A stretch of DNA of 64,000 nt from Cristatella mucedo. Its lineage: Eukaryota > Bryozoa > Phylactolaemata > Cristatellidae. Positions 1 through 12,400 of this stretch are shown one piece after another. Position numbers and translations under genes: made by a program. The notes beneath the pieces were generated by a model, which saw nothing but the letters and a program-made list of their open reading frames with translations, was not told the DNA's origin and did no database searches. Each line of letters starts with the position of its first letter. Position 1 is the first letter of the stretch. The DNA lies in the NCBI GenBank assembly GCA_009760855.2, contig WPIO01000081.1, forward strand, positions 1,103,001 through 1,167,000. The letters are read 5' to 3'.

Positions 1-300
1 CATAAAAAATACGTCTAAACCCTTACTTTCCCACTACACGAGAATGGTATTGAACTGCAATCGAATCCACTAAATGACAAAATTTCTGCGACCATGCTTG
101 CTCAGCTTTAAGAGAACTTAACCTATATCTAGGTGATTTATGCATACCGCAGGGCTCTAGCCTATTATCTTGATTGTTAAAGGCAAGTAACTTACTCTTG
201 GGCCAAACCAGGGTGGCGTTACAGTCTGTATCACCATGTGCTGTTATCTTTTACTGTTTGCACGGCTTGGATACGTTAACTGCAAAGTCTCCGTCTTCAG

Positions 301-480
301 AACACGACTCCAATCACTGGCACATCAATAATGATGAGCGATCAACGCCAGCCTCCAGCCTGGGCGATCCTGAGACTGGGTCACTTGACCTTTGGGATCC
401 TATGGCTTCTGAGTACCGAGCGCTGACAAACTCCTATAAAGTTAACCCTGATGATCCTGAATATATCAATCAGGGCTATA
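301..480 (+). CDS. Tudor gene exon 1 (of those visible): acidic linker
   Basis: The acceptor is a pyrimidine-rich tract ending in TCTTCAG at 300 and the donor is a consensus GTAAGT at 481. The exon begins with two bases of a split codon and ends with one. It encodes about 60 residues rich in Asp, Ser and Pro, including [19 protein letters not shown]. No domain is recognised. Its end phase fits the next exon only if that exon starts at 2057, which supports both calls. Confidence 0.65.
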
Positions 481-3400
481 GTAAGTTGAGCTCTTCGTTC
501 TCCAAATAATCCCGTAATTTTGCTAATCGTTTGAGTGCATTCCAGCTATTTCAAGTTGAGTTGTGCTTGTTATGTATAAAAGAATTATTGCCCTGTTGTT
601 TTCTCCATTTGAAACTTGGCTTATTGTTCAGGCATGTTAAGCATCTGGAATGCTTTTTGCTTCCGACGGCCATGATTCCAAGCAGACAGCAGGACTCGCT
701 TTCCCTATATGATGCAGTTTTAAGTTTGCAGTGTGAAGATCTTTGCATGTAATTTACTGATTCATGCATGGTAGCTGAGCTAAGACCTTCTCTGTAGCTT
801 TGGCAATTAAGTCTGCTTTCTCTAGCCTTTACGGTGTCGGGCAGACAATGGTGTGTGGTTTTAAGTACAACATCGTCATGAGTGGCGGCCATCGGCTGAA
901 GCTTTATGTGTTTCCTAAAGCTGTAGTTATACAACCAAGTGTTCGACCGTCCGGCACTATTGAATGTGCTACACGACACTGTCAGACTCTAGCCGACCCT
1001 TCCCAACCTGTACATCCCGTTTCTGCGCAGATGCCATCGATGATGTTCATAGTTAGCATCGGGATGTTATACTAATCTCAAAAACCTTGATTGCGATATA
1101 ATGAATCTGCATATGAAGCCTGTAGCCTCTATTTCGCCAGCGGCAGCAGTACCCGTACAGCTTAAATTTCTCTTGGTGCTGAATCGCTTATTAACAGAAT
1201 GCCGATGGCGCAACTCAGTACAAGCGGTTAAACTCAGATGATCAGACGAGAAGTCGATGCTGTCAGAGGTAAAAGAGAAGCAGCCTCACAGAGGCTGCTT
1301 TTTACATCCAGAAAAGACATTAAGACATCCTTGCAGGCACACATTTCTGTGCTCAAGTTTCACAGCTAGGGGCCAAAGTATCAACGGTTTCTACAGCACA
1401 GCCATCGTGGTCCCTAGATAGAGCCTTCTATAAATGGAGGCTGCAGTTCCTCTGAAAATTACTGTATGTACATGTATGCCCTCTAATTAGCACAGGAGCT
1501 GCCAAAATGCAACTCCCGAGGTATGGTATGCCTACCTTAATGACTTAATGATCAGTGGCAAAGCCAAGATTTTCATCTGGGGGCAAGACCTGCAGCATTT
1601 TTATGTAGGGGCAAGAACCATAATTTTTTATGTCGGTGGGTGAGACCCGTAGTAAATGAAAAATTGAAATACATAGTCATAACGTTTATTCGACACAAGC
1701 TAGCCTGTTGCTCATCGAGTGGAATTAAGACATTTCGTCGTTTGTAACGGTCGGGGGCATAGGCAAAGGGGTGGCCTAGGTCGATACCCTGAAGTGGGGG
1801 GGGGGGCAGGGGTGGCGGCAAATGCCAATTCCACCACCCGACGTCGGGTGGTGGAATCACGATCATCAATCACGATCATCACGATCGGCGGTGGAGCTGA
1901 TGACCATGACTGATCGTGACGATTTTTCCTCTTTGCTGGTGGCTGGTTTGCTTATGAGCAAACCAGCCACCTTATTATATTTAATGATATTTGTTCTGTA
2001 CCACAAGAATTCGTGTAGCCTTGGTGCATGGTTACCCTGCTGTGTGATCTGTTTAGGCAGCAAACAGCAGAGAAGAGTGTGCAAGTTTTTCGAGACCAGA
2101 GGCCAGTGCTATCGTGGCGACCGCTGCCACTTTGAGCACGTTCGGCTGAGACCAGGTACGGCTTAGTGTGGCTACAGTCCGTGCTGGCAGAGGAGGTTTC
2201 GCTGGTCTTTGCTGGCAGACTTGTTGCAGCGAGTACAATGTACCGTGCCTGCTCAGGGCCTACTCGGCGGTAGCCTCAATCTGTGCTGGCTGGCATCATT
2301 AATTTGGACCCCAATTTTTAATAAACAGGTGCTGTGACTGAAGACATCGAGGAAGTGTACCACCTGAACAGTATCGTCAAAGTCCCGGCTAATGGCAGCT
2401 GGACGTGTGTAGAGGTCAGCTGCATCGTCAACCCAAATCGGTTCTACCTTGTCTTCCCATTCGGGGCTCAGCCCATCAGTGATTTGCTGCACAGCCAGGG
2501 CCCCGATGGCAGGGCAGCTCCGGGTGAGCAAGCCGCCTTGGAGTGTGCTACTCATGCTCGTCCATTCTGCGCCCCTATGTGATAGTGGTTACTTCTAAGC
2601 TTTTCGTGTGACAATAAATAGCCTCGGTTACATTGTTTGCAAGCTTGCCTGCCATGGTGCTTTTAAAAATCACAAAATTTTGCTTTTATGCAGGGCTTTA
2701 CTTTCTAGGTGTCCCGGATGAAAACTCAATGGCAGAATCTCTCGTTGCTCTGCAAAAAGGGCTTAAGTGAGTGTTGCAAGCAAAACATGGTGTTGCACTG
2801 TGTTGTTAGCTGAACGCCCAAGAGTTGATTGCAGCACGGGAGCACTATAGTCGGGGTCATTGTGCCATAGAGGCCGACGGCAGTGGTCTTCGCTAGGGGT
2901 ATTTAAAGTAGGGGGTTATTATGGATACTGTTCGCTGGGGGTATTTAAAGTAGGGGGTTATTATGGATATGTTCGCTGGGGGTATTTAAAGTAGGGGGTT
3001 ATTATGGATACTGTTCGTTATTTATGGTGGATCTAGGTTTGCTTCTTTTCTCAATTTTCTCTCTCTCTCTCTCTTGCTTACATCTCAGCATATATCATCA
3101 GCATATTGATGATAATAATAATAATACATTTGGAATAGCACCCTCAAGGAACTCGATCTCTTTCTAGGCACTGTAATTTTGCTGCAAAGGAAGCACGATC
3201 AAATGATTAGTGGTAGTATGCTCAATGACAAAGAAAAGACAGCAAGCATAACATGGTTAGGCGTGACATACACAGGGTCAGCGTGCAAATATGGTTTGTG
3301 GCAGCATGCACGGTGTCAGCATGCATAAGCACGTAAAGGACGAATCACGTGGACATACTATATGCTGTGATAAATAGATGGAAACAAACTTTTTCAAATT

Positions 3401-6400
3401 GAATAAGGATACAACCAACTTATTCATTATGGGCTAACTAAGTGTTACTCATGAGTTGACAAACATATCCTTCAAAATTGCTTGGCCCGTATATCTTCAG
3501 TAGCATTTTTACGAAATCTCAGTGTCCTTTTTCAAAATGACTTCACTATACGACCAAGGCAGCTCCAGTCTTATGCGTGCTGATGCTGTGCATGTTATCA
3601 CTAACCATATTGCCATGCTTCATATGTCAAGTGGCTAGAAAGAAATCAAGTCCCTGAGGGTAAAATACAAGTGAATTTTTATTGTCATTATTATTATTGA
3701 TAATGTTATTACCACCATTATAAGATTTTATGAGATCAAAGAAGCTTAATCGTTATGGAAAAGCTAGTGTCGTTCAGAGATTGGAAAGCCGAAAACTCAA
3801 AATGGGCTCCATCAGCACATCTCTTGTAGCCTTTGCATTCAGTCTGGTTGTCCAGTTCAGAAGTAACCTTTCATATGATGAGCACTTAGACTCAGCGGCC
3901 AAGTCTTCCCACTTTCAGCTACTACATCCCACCACACAAGTTGGGTACTTACGAATTGACCATGTCGGAGCTTTGACACAATTTTTTTTTTTTTCTAGAT
4001 GTCAGCATCCACTGCTCACCATACTGTTTGATCCCTGATCAGGATTAGGGACTATTTATACCAGTGGCAGGCTATGGATATTACTAGCTTCACGGTTCTG
4101 TCTTTAATGGACTAACGTACTTTAGCAAGGCTACCGATAACACTACCAACAAGCCCCTACAGCTATCGTGAATATGGCCATAGAGATAGTTTCTAAATTC
4201 ACAAAGTCGGTCATGTATCTCCTTTTCTAAATGTGTGAATGTTTGAATTTAATGTCGATTGATCGGTTTTTACAGAGCAAAATTTCTAGTTTGATCTGCA
4301 AGACCTGTCGCTGCTGAAGTCCTTCATAACTAACTGCGTGGCAGCTGTTACTTCCACCTCGGGTCTGTACAAGACAATGCATCAGCTGTCTTGATTTCAC
4401 CTAAAGACTGTGGGTGACAGACGTTAGCTCTGTCACCTTTGACAGACGTTTGCTGGGTCTGAGACCACTGAACGCATTCTGCAGTTTAGATTTCTTCCCA
4501 TGTGTCTCTCAGTGCTGGCACTAACTTCGCACCCTGCTAATTCCTTCAGCGCTACTTACTGCATCCGACTGTCGCAGTAGCTAAACAAAAAAGGCTGCTG
4601 TTGTATGCTGCATTCGCTGAGGCATACAAACGGCAGGCTGGTGGTTGACCAAGCATGGCCTGGGAAACAGCACAATCTAAGGACTCACAGGTACAATCGA
4701 TAATTCGAATGTCAGCTCATTTTCTGCTCATTCCTATTTTAAGACCAATAACTAACTGGCAGGTTGCAATCAGACCGTGGCTGCCTCAGGGATTCCTCTT
4801 ATTAAATTAAATTAAATCCTAGCTGGTTAAACAGCCTCTCTTGTATAGAGACAGAAGAACCTTTATGGCTATCACAACTGCTTGCAGTGGCGATAAAGGA
4901 TCGCCCACCACAGGATTCGAAACCACGACATCGGGACCGAGGTCATAAGAAGCAACCGCCTTACCTAGTGTGTCATCACGTCTAAATGTAACACACACAT
5001 ATATATGTGTGTATGTATATATATAAGCTTATAAGGTGTGTTGCAAGCGGTCGAACCGATCATTTGCTTGCAGCTAGTCCCATTGAAGCTAGCGTGAGAC
5101 AGAGTGCTTGCAAACTAACTTTTGTTTGTACATTCTGATTGACCATAAATGTTTCACGTGTGTGCTGTTGGCCTGCTACTTTCGAAGCGGTGCTTCTATG
5201 CATGCTGTGGATATTTAGACTAACTTGATATTGCTAACGACCTATGAATATCGCAGAGGTGTGGTGCATTCTTCAGTTCTAAAGATAGTCTTCAGTTTGC
5301 TTGTCTGGTCCAGCTTTTGTAATAGTTTGTTCAGTTGTTTAGTTGGTTAGTAATTTTATATCGTTTTGTTTTGAAGAGAAGTGTGTGTGTGTGTGTGTGC
5401 GTGCGTGCGTGCGCGCGTGTGTGTCTGTGTCCGTGTGCACGTAGTCGTGTTTATCTCTGTGCTCGTGTGTAAGTACGTCTGCTTCTCATGGGGTCTTAGC
5501 CCAAGGGTAAGGAGTTTGCTCTCTCGTGTTTATCTCTGTGCTCGTGTGTGAGTACGTCTGCTTCTCATGGGGTCTTAGCCCAAGGGTAAGGAGTTTGCTC
5601 TTAGTGACTCAGGGTTTGGGCCCTGAAGTAGGCCATCCTTTATGGCCTACTGCTAGTGGTGGTGATAGCCTTTAAGGCTCATCTGCTGCTATACAAATGA
5701 GGCTGTTGAATCAGCTATTTTTATCGTCTTATTATTGCTGCTGCTTCCTCTACCACTACCATGATTGGAGTTCGTCATATGCCTTTTAGCCAGCACTTTA
5801 TGTCGAAAAGTGGACAGCCCACCATGAGCCACACCGCTTCTGCCACAGACTATGCAAGAGGACAGATGGTCGTTGCCCTGTTTAGCAGGGACAATCTCTG
5901 GTACAGGGCCAAGATCGTCGAGGCCGATTTAGACAAGGAGGTGGCCACTGTGAGTTTAAGGGCCTACGCGTGGTCGTGCGGAGCCGCTGGTCGACGTGAC
6001 GAATCGCTGTTTCGTGTGCCTCTGTTGCTTTTGCTACTTTTGACATCTCGATTGATGCTGCTACTGCTGCTGCTGCTAGAGTTAACTTTCTAGTTATGGG
6101 CAAACCCAGTGTGATTCAGATATTGGAAAGGCTAATGCTCAAAATCGGATCTGCCAGCATATCTCCTGTTGAATCTGAACGAAATCTAGGTGTCATGTTC
6201 AAAAGTGACCTTTCGTTAGACGGCTACGCCAACACCACAGTCAAGTCTTTCTACGTTCAGCTACACAACATTGCTAAAGTTCGAGCTTGTTTAGACAGGG
6301 ATACTACATCTAAGTTGGTCTATGCATTTGTGACTGGTAACCAGTGCCGGTCGGCGAGAAGTGGTGTGATGTGGCAACTTCGATGCCCACGACAGACAAG

Positions 6401-9400
6401 CCTAGCTGCAGAGTTTTGCACCAGCTGAAAGCGCCTGATTGCACTTGCCGGTAGGCCAGCAAGCAGTGAGTTACAGAAGTCAAGACGGGGTGTCACAAAT
6501 GCATGGACAAACTTAGACGTGGTATCCTTATTTAAACAAGCCCGAATTTTAGCAATGTTATGTAGCTGAAAGTAGGCAGACTTGATTTTGGAGCTGATGT
6601 GGTCGTCTAATGGTCACTTTGGAACATGACACCTAGATTTCGAGCTGATTCAACAGGAGATATACAGGCAGAGCCAAGTTTGAGCGGCAGCCTTTCCAAT
6701 ATGTGAATCACACTAGGTTTGCCCATAACTTCTATGTTGTTTTATCATCATTTCATTTAAGAAAATTTGCTGCCATCCATGTGCAGATGTCATCAATACA
6801 TGTAGCAAGGGAGTTGAAAGAACTCGAGGTGCTCGTAGGCTGGGATGGATCAAAGCAAAGGTACAATTGAGCGTCATCTGCACAGAAGTTAAAGCCGAGA
6901 TTGCGCTTGGCAATCACATCTGCAAGAGGGAGAGTATAATCCGTGAAAAGAACCGGACCTAGCACAGACCCCTGAGGTACTCCATATTTCAGAGGTACTT
7001 CAGATGATCTTTGTCCATTCACGTCAATACTCTGGAATCTCCCACTGAGATAGGACCTGAACCATTGCAGAGCAGTGTCAGTGATGCCCAGGCGAAATGA
7101 GAGGTGCTCATTAAGAACTTTGTGATCGATGGTATCAAAAGCTGCCGAAAGATCGAGTAAAACAAGCAGAGACACCCTACCTATGTCTGCGTTCCTAAGT
7201 AGGTCGTCGCACACTCGAGGCAATGCTGACTCTGTGGAGTGATTAGCTCTAAAGCCAGACTGGAACTTACTGCCAAGGCTTGAAGTTTCAATATATGAGT
7301 TCAGCTGGTCTGCCATAACTTGTTCCAGTTTCTACGGTCAGAATGGTAGAAGGGAAACAGATCGGTAGTTGCTCAAGTTCTCTTGGTCAAGTGTAGCTTT
7401 CTTGAGAAGTGGCCTGACTACAGCTTTTTTGAAAGGTGCTGGGACATGACCTGAGGCCAATGACATATTAATGATGTTAGTTATGTATTGCTGCAGCAGA
7501 TCATGCTTCGTAAGAACAGGACAGTGGGAATAGGGCCCTAAAGGACTTTTTGTCTTCTTTGATTGGGATTTGAACTTCAGGACGTGTTCACTAGTGACAT
7601 GCTTGAATGTAGACGTTGAGGTGCTGCAAGGAATCGAGGGACAGCATTCTAGGGGGATGTTGTCATCGCAGGGATGGACTCCCCAATCTTGTCTATCTTC
7701 TGACAAAGAATCGAGAGAAGCGATCGGCTAGATCATCACAAGGATCATCAGGTAAGGAGCTAACCTGGGAACGGTTGAGGAGATGGTTTATTGTCGACAT
7801 CAGCATTTTTGGATTGTGCATCTGTGATTCAACAATGTTTCTATAGAAGCTAGACTTAGCCTTTGCTAGGATCGATTGGTACGACCTACAGTAGTCCTCG
7901 TATGCCTGTCGATGGACAGTCAGCCCTGATCTTTGCATGCTTTTTCAAGCTTGGGCTTAGTAGACCTATCTAGTTTCATGTCTGTATTATACCATAGGCC
8001 GTCTGGGCGAGGGCGCACCTGTACGCTTAGTCAGAGGTGCAAATTCGTCGAGCATGCCAGCTAGTGTAGTGTTCTATAATCTACAAACGATGGAAGATCG
8101 GAGGGGGACTGAGCAGCAGAGGCAAAGCAGATTTTCTTGCACGAACATCATTGGTATCAAGGGTCTTGAGGTTTTGAGATTCACAGGTGATTCTAGAGGC
8201 AGAGGAGGAGGGCACACATTGTAGACTTAATGAGATCTGCATGTGGTCAGATAAGCAGGATTCGGTAATAATTGGTGAGGACAAAGTGGTTATATGAGAA
8301 AATCTGGTCGAGTGTGTGACTGTTGATGTGAGTGGGGCCATTCACATTAGTCACAAGAGACAATGAGTTAGTCAATGTACGAAATTCAGTGCTGACGGCC
8401 TCAGAGAAGTTGTTAAAGTGAATGTTGAAATCAGCCATAACGAGGGAGGATCGATTTCTTGCACACAGAACCGAAATGAGATCGGAGAAATCTGAGATAA
8501 AGGAGGATTTGGTACCTGGTGGGCGAAAGACTACCGCTACTATCGGTAGCATGTTTTCGGGTGAAATCAATACAATCGATTCAAAAGACTGCTTCGAGAG
8601 TACTGCAAATGGCTTCAAGTTGAATTTCGAGCGCACGATAACAGCAACTCCACCTCCAGTTTTGATTGATTTAGGAGTGTGAAAGAATGGAAAACCAGCT
8701 GAGGTAGCATCTTTAATTGTCGGGCAGTTTACCGATTTTAGCCAAGTTTCAGTTAGGCCAAGCAAGTCGAGACCATTTTCAGAAATAAGGTCGCTTATAA
8801 CTAGAGGTTTATTGCACATTGAACAAGGATTCCAAAGGCAAGGCTTAAGTTGGGCCTCCGGAGTTGTAACAGGCCTGATGACTACTAAGTTAGAGAGATT
8901 GACAGTGTTGCATGTGGGGGAGCGTGCTGGGCTGTTCGAGACAATGCTAGGGAATACCAAACGAGCGGGTACTCAGCTTACAGTTCCTGCCAAACGAGTG
9001 GCGTCTGACCTGGCGGTTCCGGCCACCGTGGTGGCTCCAGGGTGCTTTTCTTTTGCTAATGCATAGTTCATGAATCTTAGCAACAACATTAATATCTAGG
9101 AATGCATTTGATCTACGATGACGAAGCGATAACAGCTGCTGACGATCATAACTAACAAGCAGGTTACTAGCCGCTGGCGTAGCTAAGGCAGCCGCTGGCA
9201 AAGGAGACCCAGCAGCCCAAAACGATAAGCGTTTAGATATCCATAGGTACGTAATTTCTTAAGCGCTACGGTCAAATTACAATCAGAATTACTTTAAACA
9301 GGTCTTAGCTGTATCGTTTCTGTATACAACGTTCGCAGGAACTTCGGTTTTCGGAAGAATTCGGCAACGAACAATGAACACTGGTCAGCACACTCAACGT

Positions 9401-12400
9401 CGGTAGGCGACAGCCAAGCAACGCATTCACTCCAAGGATTCGTCACTCATTTTGAGGTCCCTTTATTCTTTGGCTCCAGCCTACCTATAAGATCTACCAC
9501 CCACCAGGCCAAGCATAGTACCCCATGCTTTTCGGAATCTAATCGTTTACCCATACTTCTTACAAACCTCAAATAATTTCTTTGGAGACCGTGCCTTTAG
9601 TTCGTATGCTCTCAAAGCGTGGAACTCACTCCCGACCTGTGTTACATCTGACTTGAACACATTTAAAAACAACTAAAACGTATCTATTTATCACAGCATT
9701 TAGTGGGTCCCTGTGATTCGAACTTGATCTGCTTATGCGTGCTGACACTGTACATGCTGCCACAAACCATGCGTGCACGCTGATCTTGCAAATGTCACCC
9801 CTAACCATGTTATTCTTGTTGTTTATTGAGCATGCTACCACTAACCATTCGACTGTGTTTCCTTTGCAGCAAATGTTAAGTGCCTAGAAAGAGATTGAGT
9901 TCTCTGAAGGCGCTTCATCAAATGTCTTTTTATTAATAATAATAATAATAATAATAATGTACTTGATAAATCGCCCTCAGAGAACTTAATCTCTTTCTAG
10001 GCGCTTTACATTTGCTGCAAAGGGAAATGCAATTGAATGAAAACTAAAATCATGCTTAAAAATATTATATAGAGGCAGTTGCCTTGTATTGCAGGTTTAC
10101 TTTGTTGACTTTGGAAACGAGGATCGTGTTGCATTGAGCAGCATACGACCAATGGAGCCCCAGTTTCTGCACCTCAGCTTCCAGGCGGTGGAAGCTTCCC
10201 TGGCTGTAGGCCCTCTAGGCAAGGACCGGCAGACCGGCCACAGCTACACGGATGCTGCCATCGATGCCTTCATACGAATGGTTAATGGAAAGCTGCTGTT
10301 TGCTCAAATTCTTAAGAGGTTGGCTGCAGCGCATGCAGTGCGATTTTGTGCCGTGATGATCGATAAGCTTTACGTAGAGCAAGAAGGATGCTGATGTGAT
10401 AATTCGTGGATCGAAGCTGAGCATTAATAATAATAATAATAATAATATTGCACTTGATAAAGCGCCCTCAGAGAATTTAATCTCTTTCTAGGCGCTTTAC
10501 ATTTGCTGCAAAGTGATACGCAATAGAATAGTAAGTAAAATCATGCTTGAAAAACAAACAAAATGAATAACATGGTTAGGGGTTACATGCACTGGGTCAG
10601 CATGCAAATGTGGTTAGTGGCAGCATGAACAGTGTCAGCACGCATAAGCACATCGAGGACGAATCACAAGGACCCACTAAATGCTGTCCTAAATAGGTAT
10701 GTTTTTAAGTTTTTTTAAAATGTGGTCAGGTCAGGGGATGTTCTGATGCAGGTCAGGAGGGAGTTCCAGGCTGTGGGAGCATACGAGCTAAATGCACGGT
10801 CTCCAAAGGATTTAAGGTTTGTACGAGGTATTTCTAGACTGTTGGATTCCGAAAAGCGAGTGGTACGATGCTTTGCCTGATGGGGTAGTATCTCTGAAAG
10901 ATAGGCTGGAGCCATAGAATGAAGAGACCTAAAAGTGAGCGACAAAACCTTGAAGTCAATCCGTTGCTTGACTGGTAGCCAGTGCAGGTCGGTGAGAAGT
11001 GGAATAACGTGGCAACTGCGACGCTCACGACAGACAAGCCTAGCTGCAGAGTTTTGCACCAGCTGCAATCGCCTGATCGCACATGCTGGTAGGCCGGTAA
11101 GCAGTGAGTTGCAGAAGTCGAGACGAGATGTCACGAATGCATGGACCAACTTGGACGTGGTATCCTTATCTAAGCAAACCCGAATTTTAGCAATGTTATG
11201 AAGCTGAAAATAGGCAGATTTGACTGTGGAGCTGATGTGGTCGTCTAACGAGAGGTCGCTTTGGAATATGACACCTAGATTTCGAGCTGATGCAACTGGA
11301 GATATGCTGGCAGAGCCAATTTTGAAAGTCAGCCTTTCCAATTTCTGAATAACACTAGGTTTGCCCATAACTAGTAAGTTAGTTTTATCATCGTTTAGTT
11401 TTAGAAAATTTGCTGCCATCCATGATCGGATGTCATCAATGCATGCAGCAAGTGAGTTGAGAGAATTTGAGGTGCTCGAAGGCTGGGAGGGATCAAAGCA
11501 AAGGTACAACTGAGTGTCATCCGCATAGAAGTGAAAGCCTAGATTGTGCTTGGCAATCACATCAGCGAGAGGGAGAGTATAAACGGTGAAAAGGACCGGA
11601 CCTAGCACAGAACCCTGAGGTACTCCATATTTTAGAGGTACTTCAGATGATCTTTGTCCATTCACGTCAACACTCTGGAGTCTCCCACTGAGATAGGACC
11701 TGAACCACTGCAGAGCAGTGCCAGTGATGCCCAGGCGAGATGAGAGGCGCTCTAGAAGTACTTTGTGATCGATGGTATCAAAAGCTGCCGAAAGATCGAG
11801 CAAAACAAGAAGAGACACTCTACCCATGTCTGCATTCCTAAGTAGGTCGTTGTATACCCGAAGCAATGCTGACTCTGTGGAGTGATTAGCTCTAAAGCCA
11901 GACTGGAACTTACTAGCAAGGTGTGAGGTTTCGATATACGAGTTCAGCTGGTCTGCCACGACCCGTTCCAGTGTCTTTGATAGGAATGGTAGAAGGGAGA
12001 CTGGGCGGTAGTTGCTCAAGTTCTCTTGGTCTAGTGTAGCTTTCTTGAGAAGTGGCCTGATTACAGCTTTTTTGAAAGGTGCTGGGACCTGACCTGAGGC
12101 TAATGACATATTAATGATGTTGGTTATGCATGGCAGCAGCAGATCAATGCAACGTAGGAGCAGGACAGTGGGAATAGGGTCCAGAGGACTTCTTGTCTTC
12201 TTTGATTGAGATACGAGCTTTAGGACTAGATCACTAGTGACCTGCTTAAATGCAGACATTGAGGTGCAGCCAGGAACCGAGGAACAGCATTCTAGTGGGG
12301 AGGTTGTCATCGCAGGGATGGATTCCCTGATTTTGTCTATCTTCTGCACAAAGAATCGAGAGAAGCGATCGGCTAGATCATCACAAGGATCATCAGGTAA

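Larger units (their letters stand above)
481..2056 (+). other. Tudor gene intron 1
   Basis: No convincing extra exon is seen. The intron holds a dispersed-repeat copy (about 1580-1800), a G10 run near 1797 and two inverted repeats (1828-1857 and 1938-1971), described separately. Open frames at 531-979 and 800-1075 overlap on opposite strands and show no domain. Confidence 0.5.

Noticed and set aside
2061-2155. CCCH exon starting at 2061 after the second AG
   Set aside because: That start needs two bases from the preceding exon, but the exon ending at 480 leaves one; 2057 fits.
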